Positions 47,181 to 57,450 of a stretch of DNA of 64,000 nt are shown here, one piece after another; position 1 is the stretch's first letter, and each line of letters begins with the position of its first letter. Under the pieces are notes generated by a model. The model searched no databases. It was not told the DNA's origin and saw only the letters and a list, made by a program, of their open reading frames with translations. Source of the stretch: Orobanche coerulescens (Eukaryota; Streptophyta; Magnoliopsida; Lamiales; Orobanchaceae); the NCBI GenBank assembly GCA_033398695.1, contig JAWKAU010000211.1, positions 62,001-126,000 of the forward strand, read 5' to 3'. The position numbers and the translations under genes were made by a program.

Positions 47181-47191
47181 TGGTATCAGAG
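47181..47191 (+). promoter_or_regulatory. Primer-binding site of A5
   Basis: TGGTATCAGAG, four bases after the LTR; 11-base match to the complement of the plant initiator-Met tRNA 3' end. Confidence 0.85.
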
Positions 47192-47224
47192 ACACTTGTC
47201 TCACGCTTCGACATCATCAAGAAA

Positions 47225-50200
47225 ATGGCATTCACCGATGAAGAAGTAGCACAACTACGTGACGTTCTTCGTGGCTTGCCGAGCCCGTAATCCATGCACG
47301 ACGAGGACATGACACCATGCATGCACCACGACATGCGGATGAATACAAGACCTGCGAAATTCCGGAGTTCGTAGGCGGCACCTATCCTGAAGTTTATCTG
47401 GAGTGGGAAAGAAAAATTGAACGATTGTTTGAGTTCAAGGAGCTCAATGACGAGGTACGTTGCAAGTACGCGATCCTCAAACTTGGAAAGGAGCTTCCTT
47501 TGGTTTGAGCGAATGAAGACGCAGAGAAGTCGTGGGGAAAGAGAAGATACGTTCGTGGGATTCCCTAAAAAGGAAACTACGAAAAGATATGTCCCGCTAC
47601 ACACAAGCTAAGCCTGTATCAAAATTTCGACCTCACGCAAGGAAAGCTCTGTCGAGGAGTACATCGAGGAGTTTGAAAACTTATCCTTGATGGGAGAACT
47701 TGAAGAAAGCGAAGAATTGCGGATGTCCCGTTTCCTACGAGGTTTGAACAAAAACATTGCTAATTCCGTGGAACTCTACCCCTATTATGACTTCGATACT
47801 TTATGCGGACTTTGCATAAAGTTGGAAAATCAAAACAAAACCAAACTCTCTAAACCCGAATTCCCACCTAAATACGGAAATACCAACTTTGGCGCGAGTT
47901 CTAGCTCGTTTCCAAAACCTGTCACCACAAGCCAGTCCGTTACTACCATTCCAAAAACCCCTACCACACCAAAAGAGACGAGCCTATCTAAAGTCCGATG
48001 TTTCAAATGTCAAGGATTTGGACACTATCAAAGTGCTTGTCCGAATCGGAGGATTGTGTCGTTACGAGAAGCCATAGCCGCCCGAGAGGAATTATTAGCC
48101 GAAGAAGAAAGAGTTGGAGACGTTTTTAACTTAGAAGCTGACGGAGAAGAAGAAGAAGAATGCGAGGCATACGATGCCCCGAACTATGACACGAACCTTG
48201 TCCTTCGCATGTTACAAACGAAGGCAGCCCCGAGTGACGAAGAACAACGAGACCAAATCTTTCACACGAAGTGCCGTGTCGGAGAGAAATGGTGTAGCTT
48301 GATCATTGACGGTGGAAGTTGTACAAACGTGGCATCGAGCGAGATGGTCTCAAAACTCGGCTTGATCACCACGGCCCATCCTAAGCCGTATGCACTCCAT
48401 TGGCTCGATGATGGAAACAAGGTGAAAGTATCAAGGCAAGTGAAGGTCGGACTCACCATGGGTTCGTATGGCGATGACATTACATGCGATGTATTACCGA
48501 TGGACGCATGTCACGTGTTATTAGGAAGACCTTGGTTATTTGATCGGGACGTACTACACCGAGGGAGGAGTAATGAGTATGAGCTACGTGACAAAGGTAA
48601 AAAAATTGTCCTTAAACCTATGTCACCTCAAGCTATCCGGACGATGAGTTCGAAAAAAGTCGAAGGACCGAAGCTTACGATGTTTGCAAACGAGAAAGAA
48701 GTCGAACACGCCATTGACGATGGCGAGCGTGTTTATTTGATGATGATCAAAGAGGTCCGAAATCTTGCCACCGATTCGCAACATGAGGAAGAGATAGATG
48801 TACTCTTACACGAGTTTTCGGACGTATTTCCCGAAGACTTGCCGGTAGGGTTACCACCTATCCGCGGGATTGAACACCAGATTGATCTTATACCGGGAGC
48901 TCCATTACCGAACAAAGCGGCGTATCGTTGTAATCCTGAAGAAACCAAAGAACTACAACGTCAAATTGATGAACTCATGAATCACGGATATGTCCGAGAA
49001 AGTTTAAGTCCGTGTGCGGTTCCAGTTCTACTTGTGCCAAAAAAAGACGGAACATGGCGGATGTGTATTGACAGTAGAGCCGTGAATAACATCACCGTCA
49101 AGTATCGGTTTCCCATCCCGAGACTAGACGACATGCTGGACGAGTTACATGGCTCGGTTATATTTTCCAAAGTTGATTTACGGAGCGGATACCATCAAAT
49201 CCGCATGCGGGAGGGAGACGAATGGAAAACGGCGTTCAAAACGAAGAATGGACTTTACGAATGGGTTGTGATGCCATTCGGCCTCACCAACGCCCCGAGC
49301 ACCTTTATGAGGTTGATGAACGAGGTTCTAAAACCTTTCTTGGGAAAGTTTGTTGTCGTGTACTTAGACGACATTTTGATCTACAGTCGGTCCGTAGAAG
49401 AACATCTCGAACATTTGCGGTACGTGTTTGAGACGCTAAGGGAACAAAAGCTTTATGGAAAACGGGAGAAGTGTACTTTCCTAGTCGAGAGTCTTGTCTT
49501 TCTCGGCTATGTTGTTTCAAAAGACGGAGTTTCGCCGACCAAGAGAAGATCGCGGCAATCAAGTCGTGGCCGACCCCAAAGACAATCACGGAGGTACGGT
49601 CATTTCATGGCCTCGCTTCTTTACCGACGATTCATACGGACTTCAAAGACTATATCCACCCTATCACGAGTGTCCGAAAAGGGAACCTTTGCTTGAACGA
49701 GACGGCCCAAAAGGCTTTTGAAAACTTAAAAGGAAAATTATGTGAAGCGCCGATTTTGACGTTGCCCGATTTTTCACAACCGTTTGAGGTAGAATGCGAT
49801 GCTAGCGGAGTTGGAATCGGGCAGTGCTCATTGAGAGGCCGTCCCATTGCCTATTTTTCGAGAAGTTAAGTGGCGCCCGAGTGAATTATTGTACTTACGA
49901 CAAGGAGTTCTATGCTATCGTAAGAGCACTCGATCATTGGAGTCATTATCTGCGTTCGAAACATTTCGTGCTGCATTCGGATCACGAGTCGTTGAAATAC
50001 ATCAACGGACAGAGTAAGCTAAGCCCGAGACATGCAAAATGGGTGGAATTTTTACAATCTTTTCATTTTTCATCCAAGTACAAAGACGGGAAGAGTAATG
50101 TAGTGGCGGATGCACTATCGAGACGGTATGCCTTACTGTCGATGCTAGATGTTCGTTTGTTGGGGTTCGAGACTTTGAAAGATCACTACCACGACGATTT

Positions 50201-51551
50201 GGACTTCGGGGAAATTTTTAACCGTTGTAAAACGGCCCCGTACGAGGAATTTGTTTTACAAGATGGCTTTCTCTTCAAGGGGAATAAACTATGTGTGCCG
50301 AGACATACAATTCGGGAATTGCTGGTTCGGGAGGCGCACGGAGGAGGACTAGCCGGTCACTTCGGCTCGACCAAGATCAGAGGTGCTAAAAGAACATTTC
50401 TTTTGGCCGAAGATGTATGGTGACGCGACAATCGTGAGCAAATGCGTAACTTGTCATATGATGAAAAGTTCGTTCAAGTCGAGTACATACATGCCGTTGC
50501 CGATACCGTTACGACCGTGGGAGGATGTCTCGATGGATTTTATTGTGGCTTTACCTCGTACTCAACGAGGCAAAGACTCGATCATGGTGGTCGCCGACCG
50601 CTTTTTCAAAATGGCTCACTTTGTCGCATGCCACAAAACCGATGATGCAAGCAACGTGGCGGACTTGTATTTCCGGGAAATAGTTCGTTTACACGGAGTT
50701 CCAAAACTATCGTGTCGGATCGAGATTCCAAATTTCGAGTTACTTCGGAATACTTTATGGAGGAAAGTCGGTACTAAACTCCTATTCAAGATTTCACATC
50801 ACCCGCAAACAGACAGACTGAGGTAACTAATCGAACCTTGGGAGCATTATTACGAGGATTGGTAAATAAAACTCAGAAAGATTGGGACGTTAAACTTGCT
50901 CATGCTGAATTCGCATACAACCGATCACCCGGTTATGCCACGGCTCATTCACCTTTTGAAGTGGTATACGGATTAAATCCGCACTTGCCATTGGACTTGA
51001 TTCCCCTGCCGAGCAACGAATTGGTTCACAAGGACGCCGAAGCAAAACTCAAATCCATGATGAAGTTACACGAAAAGATACGGGAACGGATTAAAGAAGT
51101 AAATGAAATATACAAACGGAAGTCGAACAAAAATAAAAAGACGAGATTATTTGATGTTGGCGACTTGGTTTGGATACATTTGAGAAAAGAAAGATTCCCA
51201 AGCAAACGGAAGAACAAATTGATGCCGAGAGCCGAGGGTCCGTACAAAATTGTGGAAAAGGTGAACGACAACGCATACAAAGTCGAACTTCCGGGCGAAT
51301 ACGGAGTACACGCGACATTCAACGTAGGTGATCTCTCACCTTATCTTGACGACGATGGCATTGCAGAATTGAGGTCAATTCCTTTCAAAGACGGAGGGAA
51401 TGATACGATATCTAATATTCCAGTCGAAGAAACTCCGATAAAAATCGACATCCATGATGATGCAAATTCGCATGGCCATGCATCGTTGTACTTAGGAGAA
51501 AATGTTACACGGATTGGAGTTACGTTACTAATCGGAACCGGAGTTACGTAA
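47225..51551 (+). pseudogene. A5 gag-pol polyprotein, near-complete but frameshifted
   Basis: The ATG at 47225 opens MAFTDEEVAQLRDVLRGLP. Gag has several small losses to 47690. A 669-codon open frame (47687-49696) then covers the end of gag, CCHC knuckle CFKCQGFGHYQSAC (47999-48040), protease IIDGGSCTNVASSEM (about 48304-48348), linker, and RT with [13 protein letters not shown] (YLDD 49361-49372). It breaks near 49530. RNase H is at 49780-50140, integrase zinc region near 50300-50450 (break near 50410), core [12 protein letters not shown] near 50535 with a scrambled QTDGQTEV at 50810, and an open C-terminal frame 50838-51551 with GDLVWIHLRKERFPSKRK, ELRSIPFKDGG and about 50 LTR-encoded residues ending ...TRIGVTLLIGTGVT. 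Despite young LTRs it cannot make one polyprotein as assembled. Confidence 0.92.
51383..51400 (+). promoter_or_regulatory. Polypurine tract of A5
   Basis: CAAAGACGGAGGGAA directly before the 3' LTR; the purine run would prime plus-strand DNA synthesis. It also encodes the FKDGGN of pol. Confidence 0.8.
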
Positions 51552-52267
51552 ATATGGCGACGGAATTAACGTCAGAATCGGCCCGGAACATGGAGGATCG
51601 GCCGATTGGTCCACACCCGAAGATTTGTCAAGCATCCCTTTCCAAGTTTGTCAAAGTCACCAAAGCTTTAGATTATTCAAAAGTACCCTTCCCCACCCTT
51701 GAAAAAATCGGCCCAAACATGATCATCAAAAATCTTCATGATCTTGCCAAATCAAAGAAGATCTCACCTTTTGCCCCACCTTGAAGATTTCGGCCGAGCA
51801 TGCTAAAGGAGGGAGATTTCCATTTTCGTTTTTTCTTGTTGTTTTTGTATTATTTCGGCCGATTAGGATGTTGTTAGGAAGTTTCCTTTTCTCGTTTTGT
51901 TGTATTTTCTTTCGGTTGGAAACTACTATATATAGTAGTGCTCGTTGTGGTTGTAAGAAATCGAGAATCATAATAAACTTTGTATTTCCTTTGAAATATA
52001 TGTTGAACGAGTTCGACAAACCTTAGTTATTGTTTCGACGAGTCTCGAGATATTAACTTAATCAATTCTCAATAGGTCTTGGGAAGAGATTGCCTTTTAT
52101 CGAGTTATAGGTCTAGTTCGATAAAACACGCCAAACTCCGTACATCACACTACTTCACGGCCGAAACACCATCAACTTTCGGCCACCCTTAGCAAAATTC
52201 GAGTGATACTTGTTACTTGTTAACCTTCCGTTGTGTTTTATACGTATTACCTACGTAATTCGTATCA
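51401..52267 (+). repeat. A5 3' LTR
   Basis: Partner of 46310-47176; the only differences noticed are a few single bases (for example ATATATGTTG versus ATATACGTTG near 51999). TATA palindrome at 51922-51939. Confidence 0.95.
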
Positions 52268-52370
52268 AGAACTGGCTAAGAAACCAATCGAGATGGACCC
52301 TAAAAGCGAAGTGATCGTCAACATCATCAAATACAGGAAGAGAACAATCCGACCAAGCTTGATTAAATGA
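52268..52370 (+). pseudogene. Element D pol, final codons
   Basis: With A5 removed, the D frame continues without a break: L-AKKPIEMDPKSEVIVNIIK, YRKRTIRPSLIK, stop at 52368-52370. The frame match across A5 supports the insertion call. The DNA from 52315 to about 52400 is similar to the first part of the E LTR (53895 onward), which is the clue to E's chimeric origin. The D LTR may begin inside this stretch at TGATCGTCAACATC (52313), uncertain. Confidence 0.75.
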
Positions 52371-53170
52371 TATGCATACGTAAAAGCTTCCTTAGACACA
52401 GATGTATTGTACCCGTATTCTACATAAAATGACCATTTCTTTAAAGGAGTATATCTAGCAAGAAAGATTTGAAAGGAGACTTTGAAGAAAGATAATTCAG
52501 CCCCACAATTCTACTAGCCATTTCCTCACTCAAAAATTGTGTTCTCATTTGTCTTAAAGTGGATCTAGCAAGAAAGATTTGAAAGGAGACTTTGAAGAAA
52601 GATACATCAGCCTACAATTTCCATATAGTCGTGCACTCCATCATCAAAGTCATAAGTGTGATTAAAGTCTTCTCAAGAGTATCTAGCATGGAAGATTGTG
52701 GCCCCTACCTCTCCATATGGCCGTTTCCATCTCCTCCCAAGTCATAGAAGTGTATCTTATTTTCCATGCTTTACTTCATTTTCAAAGATTGTAATCTTTA
52801 TTTTTATTTTTTTGCTTTAGTTTGAATTAGCTAAGTTACCACCTATTTAAGAGAATTTTCGTAGGTTGTATGGATCATATTTTAATCCATCATAAACATA
52901 TTGTTTTGCTTGAGTTTTATCAACTCTTGTGTTCGGTTTTGTTACTTTACAAGGCAACCTTCGTTCTTCACCCGAAGTGTTGTTTTCTCCCTGATTCTAA
53001 AGTTCTACGGATGTAGAATTGCCGGGTTCTAGTTTTCTTTCTAGAGTTCACATTTTGCGATTCGTAGGGTTGAGGACCGATTATAATCCATCAACTTTAC
53101 TTCCGTTGTTGCGTTTTATTTCAGCTCATTACAAATTAACCTACACTTCCGCACTCGTGATCGCTTATTC
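52371..53170 (+). repeat. Element D 3' LTR region
   Basis: No coding sequence. Holds a tandem repeat of about 110 bp (copies beginning TCTAGCAAGAAAGATTTG at 52454 and 52564, a degraded third at 52682), a TATTTAAG promoter-like box near 52849 and pyrimidine-rich sequence after it, which reads like the U3-R-U5 of a gypsy LTR. The right end is cut at 53170 by LTR I. The left boundary is unsure. Confidence 0.55.
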
Positions 53171-53215
53171 TGATACGATATCAAATATTCCAACCGAAGA
53201 AGCTTCAATAAAAAT
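53171..53215 (+). repeat. LTR fragment I (A/E type), first 45 bp
   Basis: TGATACGATATCAAATATTCC and then AACCGAAGAAGCTTC: the start of an A/E-type LTR inserted in D, cut after 45 bp by element F. The remainder should lie to the right of F, outside the window. Confidence 0.7.
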
Positions 53216-53894
53216 TGATACGAATTACGTATTAAAATGAACGTAAATTCGCCGGAAAATGCAGCGGATATATTTTGTTACCTCACAACACTCGTATATG
53301 TGTAACACTCGTAAGATATAACCGAAAGTAGGGCAATTCGGCTTCCAAAAACAAGAACAATATGAATGATTTATCAAACTAGACCTATAGTTTGATAAGA
53401 TAATCTTTTCTCAAGACCTATTGAGAATCGATTCGATTAAAACTCGAAAACGCGTCGAATTATAACCAAGGTTTCGATGAAAAGCATTCACCAAGAAAAC
53501 ACAAGTGTATTCTTATTTCTTCAACATACAATATGCATAATACAATCTACTCAAAGGCTACTTATAGGAGATGTAGCCTTCTAACCAACTAAGGAATCAA
53601 AGATTACATGATCTTGACATGACAACCAAACATCAAAATAAAAATAAGGATGGAATCAAACAAATGGGAGGGAATCACACAATAAACATAGTTATAAGTC
53701 ACCCCACATAACATGCAAGTCTAATCATGACATGTGAGGGGAGGAAAAACAATAAAAATAAAAAAAATCAGCAATAATGGAATTTTTGGTCTGCCGACAC
53801 TGCGTGCCGATCGGCACGCGCGCGCGCATCCGCCGGGAGGACTCGACCGTGTCGCCCGCACTCGGGTTGGTCGATGGGAATTGTACTATCCGGA
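53216..53894 (-). repeat. F 3' LTR, outer part
   Basis: TGATACGAATTACGTATT at the left end, TAGGTC hairpin near 53370-53400, promoter zone near 53550-53570, then the GC-rich block (with a CGCGCGCGCG run near 53818) to the E insertion. CCGGA at 53890-53894 is E's left duplication. Confidence 0.9.
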
Positions 53895-54470
53895 TGATAC
53901 GAATCGGTCAACATCATCAAATACAAAAAGAAGATTATCCGACCAAGCTTGATTGAGTCGCAGGCATACATAAAATCTTCATGCAAAATACATGGACAAA
54001 TTACCAATTCTCGCGCGCGATTTACTTCGTAGCGCTTTAGTATTTTGCCCATAACTTTCTCGTCCAAATCCGATTCAGTGATTCAAGTGGCCATGGAAAG
54101 CTAAGAAAGAGAGCTACAAATCTTATGAGACCATAGGACCAAACTCGGACCCATTGGATCCCAGAAATGACAAAACCAACAGCATCATATTTGGTCCAAG
54201 ATCATGAAGATTTTTGTCTCTTCTAGTTTCAAGATGATACGATATCTAATATTCCAATCGAAGATGCTCCAATAAAAATCGACATCCACGACGATACAAA
54301 TTCGCATGGTCATGCGTCATTATACTTGGGAGAAAAGAACACGCGGATTGGAGTTACGTTGTTAATCTAACCGAGTAACGTAAAACTCGACGACGGAATC
54401 GGTCCGAAAGCATGAAAATTCGTCATATCATGCTTGAAAGGGACTCATGATTTGTCAAGATGCATGAGGA

Positions 54471-54806
54471 TATTTCTCCTTCCCCACCTCAATAAAAAAC
54501 GGCCCAAGCATGAGAATTTGATGAAGACTTTCATCAAATATCTTCTTCATGTCACCATCACCATAATACTTCCAAATGAAGATATTTCTCCTTCCCCACC
54601 TCAATAAAAAACGGCCCAAGCATGAGAATTTGATGAAGACTTTCATCAATTATCTTCTTCATGTCACCATCACCATAATAATTCCAAATGAAGATATTTC
54701 TCCTTCCCACCATGATACCTCACGATTTGAACAAAAGAATTTGATGAAGACTTTCATCAAATGTCTCCTTCATGTCATTATCCTTCATGTCCTAATCACC
54801 ATAATA
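54471..54806 (+). repeat. 112-bp tandem repeat in E U3
   Basis: Two full copies beginning TATTTCTCCTTCCCCACCTC at 54471 and 54583 and a degraded third from 54695. Present likewise in the 3' LTR from 58027. Position upstream of the TATA palindrome suggests an enhancer-like role, which is inference. Confidence 0.8.
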
Positions 54807-55255
54807 ATTCCAAAGGGGTTGATATCATATCTTCACAAAATCCTCCTAATCACTACTTGATGCATACGGCCGATTTGAAGAATAAGGGATGATATTTAGT
54901 GAAGATCTTCTTCATGTCACCATCACCATCACAAGTCCAAGATTCATCAAAGATTTCTTCATGTCTTAATCACCTAATAAAACCAAGATGCTTGGTATCT
55001 CCTCCTTAGATATTTCGGCCGAAATGGAAGCATGCTAGGAAGCTTCATTTTCTTGTTTTTGTTGTATTTTCTTAAAGTTGGAAACTACTATATATAGTAG
55101 TACTTGATTGTATTTGTAAGAATCTTGAATATTAATAAACCTTGTATTTCTTTGAAATATACGTTGAACGAGTTCAACAAAACTTTAGTTATTATTTCGA
55201 CGCGTCTCGAATTATAACTTGATCGATTCTCAATAGGTCTTGAGGAGAGATTATC

Positions 55256-55285
55256 TTTATCGAGTTATAGGTCTAATTCGGTAAA
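55256..55285 (+). promoter_or_regulatory. R/U5 hairpin of E LTR
   Basis: TTTATCGAGTTA and TAATTCGGTAAA around TAGGTC; pairs hold with two G-U wobbles in RNA. Confidence 0.65.
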
Positions 55286-55452
55286 ACACATTCAAACCCA
55301 TACACTATCCTACATCACGGCCGAAAACCGTATAAATTTCGGTCACCACCTTGTACTTTTGGTTGATACTTTGATACTTTTCCAAACATAATAATCTTCC
55401 GTTGTATTTCATACGCATTACGTACACTTACGTACGTAATTCGTATCATAAA

Positions 55453-55465
55453 TGGTATCGGAGCC
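55453..55465 (+). promoter_or_regulatory. Primer-binding site of E
   Basis: TGGTATCGGAGCC, the family C variant, four bases after the LTR. Confidence 0.8.
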
Positions 55466-55790
55466 CAAGGTCATCTCCTTGGGCGATCAACTATATTCAC
55501 CGATTTTTTTTTTGTTGAAGTATTTAGTCACCTTCTTGGGTTGTTCTTCACGGTTAGAAGAATTTTCGCATAACATTGGCAGATTAGCGCAGTCGGAAGA
55601 AAACAAAGTTTCCCGTGGATTCGACCGTTGGATCATCACGAAATTTTGATAAAGGTAAGCCAACTCATTGAACTACAGTCTGAACGGTGGAGATCAGATT
55701 CTTTGATCATCTTGTTGGTTCATTCTTCACGGATTTCTTGGAAAATTTTATGTCCGATTTCTTGTCAAGAACTATCTCTTGATTCTTGTT

Positions 55791-56273
55791 ATGGATTTCT
55801 CCGAGCTCGATTTCTTGATGAAACTCCGTGACGCACCAAACGGCTTACCGGAGCAACGTATGCAAGAAAGACACAGAGACGATGCCAACGATATTGATTT
55901 CTTGGCCAAATTCCGCAGCATACCGGAATTTCACGGAGATAGTAATCCAGATGCGTGCATAGATTGGCTCCATGCTTGTGAGGAGCACTCGGACTTCAAG
56001 GCTGCCCCGATCAACCGCCGCGTTTCGCTGGTGACAAAGCGCCTCCGCGGTAGCGCCGCCTTCTGGTGGCAAAAATTGAAACTGTCCCGTTCACAACAAC
56101 GTAAGCCTAAAATTACAGATTGGCAAAAATTCAGAAAATATTTCAAGCGAAGGTTCAAAGCCACATCTTACCACCAGTCGTTGTTTCCCCACCACCAATC
56201 CTTCGACGCCCCTTCGCCAACCTTTGATCAAAGATTTTTTTTTCATCGAAGAATTTCAAATAAGTTTTTTTGA
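55791..56273 (+). CDS. E gag, chimeric
   Basis: The ATG at 55791 gives 160 residues. Residues 1-33 (MDFSELDFLMKLRDAPNGL...HRDDAND) match the family C gag start. From about residue 36 (FLAKFRSIPEFHGDSNPDAC, IDWLHACEEHSDFKAAPINR, LRGSAAFWWQKLKLSR, ITDWQKFRKYFKRRF) it is a different retrotransposon gag, with the W-x(n)-AAFWW and W-x-x-F-x-x-x-F-x-x-RF pattern of Retrotrans_gag domains. There is no CCHC knuckle. The stop at 56271 follows a run of nine T (56235-56243); dropping one T would fuse this frame to the next. Gag would package the RNA; whether this hybrid works is unknown. Confidence 0.75.
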   Translation: MDFSELDFLMKLRDAPNGLPEQRMQERHRDDANDIDFLAKFRSIPEFHGDSNPDACIDWLHACEEHSDFKAAPINRRVSLVTKRLRGSAAFWWQKLKLSRSQQRKPKITDWQKFRKYFKRRFKATSYHQSLFPHHQSFDAPSPTFDQRFFFHRRISNKFF

Positions 56274-57450
56274 CGAAGACGATGTCCCTACCAACATTTT
56301 CAATGAAGTAGACGAGACAGAGTTTTCAACGGAGCAATTCAACGAAGAAGATGAGTTGAGCCGTGTCTCCCTAGTCGACGAACCTAGATCTTGCTACTTT
56401 GATCATGGGCTAGTTGGTTGTGTTGGCCAAATTGACCAAAACGGACCAAATTATTTTAGTAACGCGAAACAAGATCACGGCCTTATGCTTTCTGAAACGG
56501 CTAATCTTGAAGATGAACTCTTTGTCACTGACGACTTTGATATGACAGAATTTCCTGCGGCATTTTTTGATGACAAAGAAGACGATGGTTGGAGTCGAGC
56601 TGCCCTATCAGAGCAAAGTGGGTCGTATGACTTTGTTGCGGTACGAAATGAGCTTAGTGGGTTAAATTTTGATGAGTCATTATTCAACGAGACCGATAAT
56701 ATTAAAATGGAAAGTGGATCGGGTTATGATGAACCGCCAATATTTGATACAGAATCAGATGACAAAGAGGAGCCCATAATTGATCTCGAACTTCCCATTT
56801 TTGAAGGTGAGCATGAACACATACGGGTGCTTAAGGAGACCCGAGATAATGGCGTGGTTATGCAAAGCGAACTAATCGAACAAAGACCGCCTTGTTATAT
56901 TCCACACAAGGTTGTTTCAATTAGTGTCAAAGAACTGGAGGGTCCTAATCCAGTTGTTCTTGTTGAACCAGTTCTTGACACCGACCAACGTGAAAGCAGC
57001 GTGGCTGCGTATAATCGGAAAATAGTAAGGGACGAATTCATTATTGAAGGGAGTGAGGACGCGATTTGTGTTCACTTAGCACAGGAGTTGGAAATTACTC
57101 CGTTGAACCATAAATCATCTTTTCGGGATTCCATTAAGGGGAATGGAAGACTCATAGGTATGTCGTTTGTTTCCATTTTGCATGTTGTCCTTTTGGATAC
57201 GCAATCACAAGTTAAAGTCAACATTATGGACAAAAATTACATCTTCAAACCGGGAGGAGTGCAACCATATCCGAAGTATCAACCCTTCTTTCGGGCATTA
57301 GAATCAAGAATGAATCTTCTTGAAAAAGAAGGGAATGACGTGATTAAGACCGAGCATCCAATGAACTACATGTCAAGTCTTACAGCACAAAAAAAAAAAA
57401 GTTCAAAATCTGGATTTGAGGTCAAATCCTTTGAAAGGGGGAGGATATGA
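56224..57450 (+). CDS. E X-type acidic protein
   Basis: Open frame of about 400 codons in +1 relative to gag, without a good ATG at its start, so expression by frameshift at the T9 run or an indel is likely. It is acidic at first (EEFQISFFDEDDVPTN, DETEFSTEQFNEEDELSR), then NGPNYFSNAKQDHGLML, and IKMESGSGYDEPPIFDTES, which matches the X module of family C (IKMESGSDYDGPPIFDEES). The second half (VVSISVKELEGPNP, EFIIEGSEDAICVHLAQELE, GRLIGMSFVSILHVVLLDT, NYIFKPGGVQPYPKYQPFF) is not recognised. The stop is the TGA that opens the 3' LTR. No enzyme motif is visible, so its function is unknown. Confidence 0.7.
   Translation: MIKDFFFIEEFQISFFDEDDVPTNIFNEVDETEFSTEQFNEEDELSRVSLVDEPRSCYFDHGLVGCVGQIDQNGPNYFSNAKQDHGLMLSETANLEDELFVTDDFDMTEFPAAFFDDKEDDGWSRAALSEQSGSYDFVAVRNELSGLNFDESLFNETDNIKMESGSGYDEPPIFDTESDDKEEPIIDLELPIFEGEHEHIRVLKETRDNGVVMQSELIEQRPPCYIPHKVVSISVKELEGPNPVVLVEPVLDTDQRESSVAAYNRKIVRDEFIIEGSEDAICVHLAQELEITPLNHKSSFRDSIKGNGRLIGMSFVSILHVVLLDTQSQVKVNIMDKNYIFKPGGVQPYPKYQPFFRALESRMNLLEKEGNDVIKTEHPMNYMSSLTAQKKKSSKSGFEVKSFERGRI

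Larger units (their letters stand above)
46310..52267 (+). mobile_element. Family A gypsy element A5, complete
   Basis: Flanked by AGAAC at 46305-46309 and 52268-52272. Two 867-bp LTRs (46310-47176, 51401-52267) look almost identical, so the insertion is recent. Length 5958 bp, not interrupted by any other element. It lies in the D pol frame. Confidence 0.97.
53895..55448 (+). repeat. E 5' LTR, composite
   Basis: Part 1 (53895-54234): TGATACGAATCGGTCAACAT onward, resembling D at 52315-52400. Part 2 (54235-55448): TGATACGATATCTAATATTC to CGTACGTAATTCGTATCA, A-type, with the IDIHDDTNSHGHASLYLGEK peptide, a 112-bp tandem repeat (54471, 54583, partial 54695), ACTACTATATATAGTAGT near 55085 and the hairpin 55256-55285. 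Confidence 0.92.

Noticed and set aside
52371..53170. Host gene or promoter in the AT-rich stretch
   Set aside because: It follows the D pol stop directly and has LTR-like layout; no coding potential.
53810..53830. CGCGCGCGCG run as a Z-DNA site
   Set aside because: Short, found only in the F LTR, and probably a decayed part of the GC-rich array.
56224..57450. Acidic E frame as a captured host gene
   Set aside because: It shares IKMESGS-YD-PPIFD with the X module of C, so it is element-derived as far as can be seen; a host origin further back cannot be excluded.
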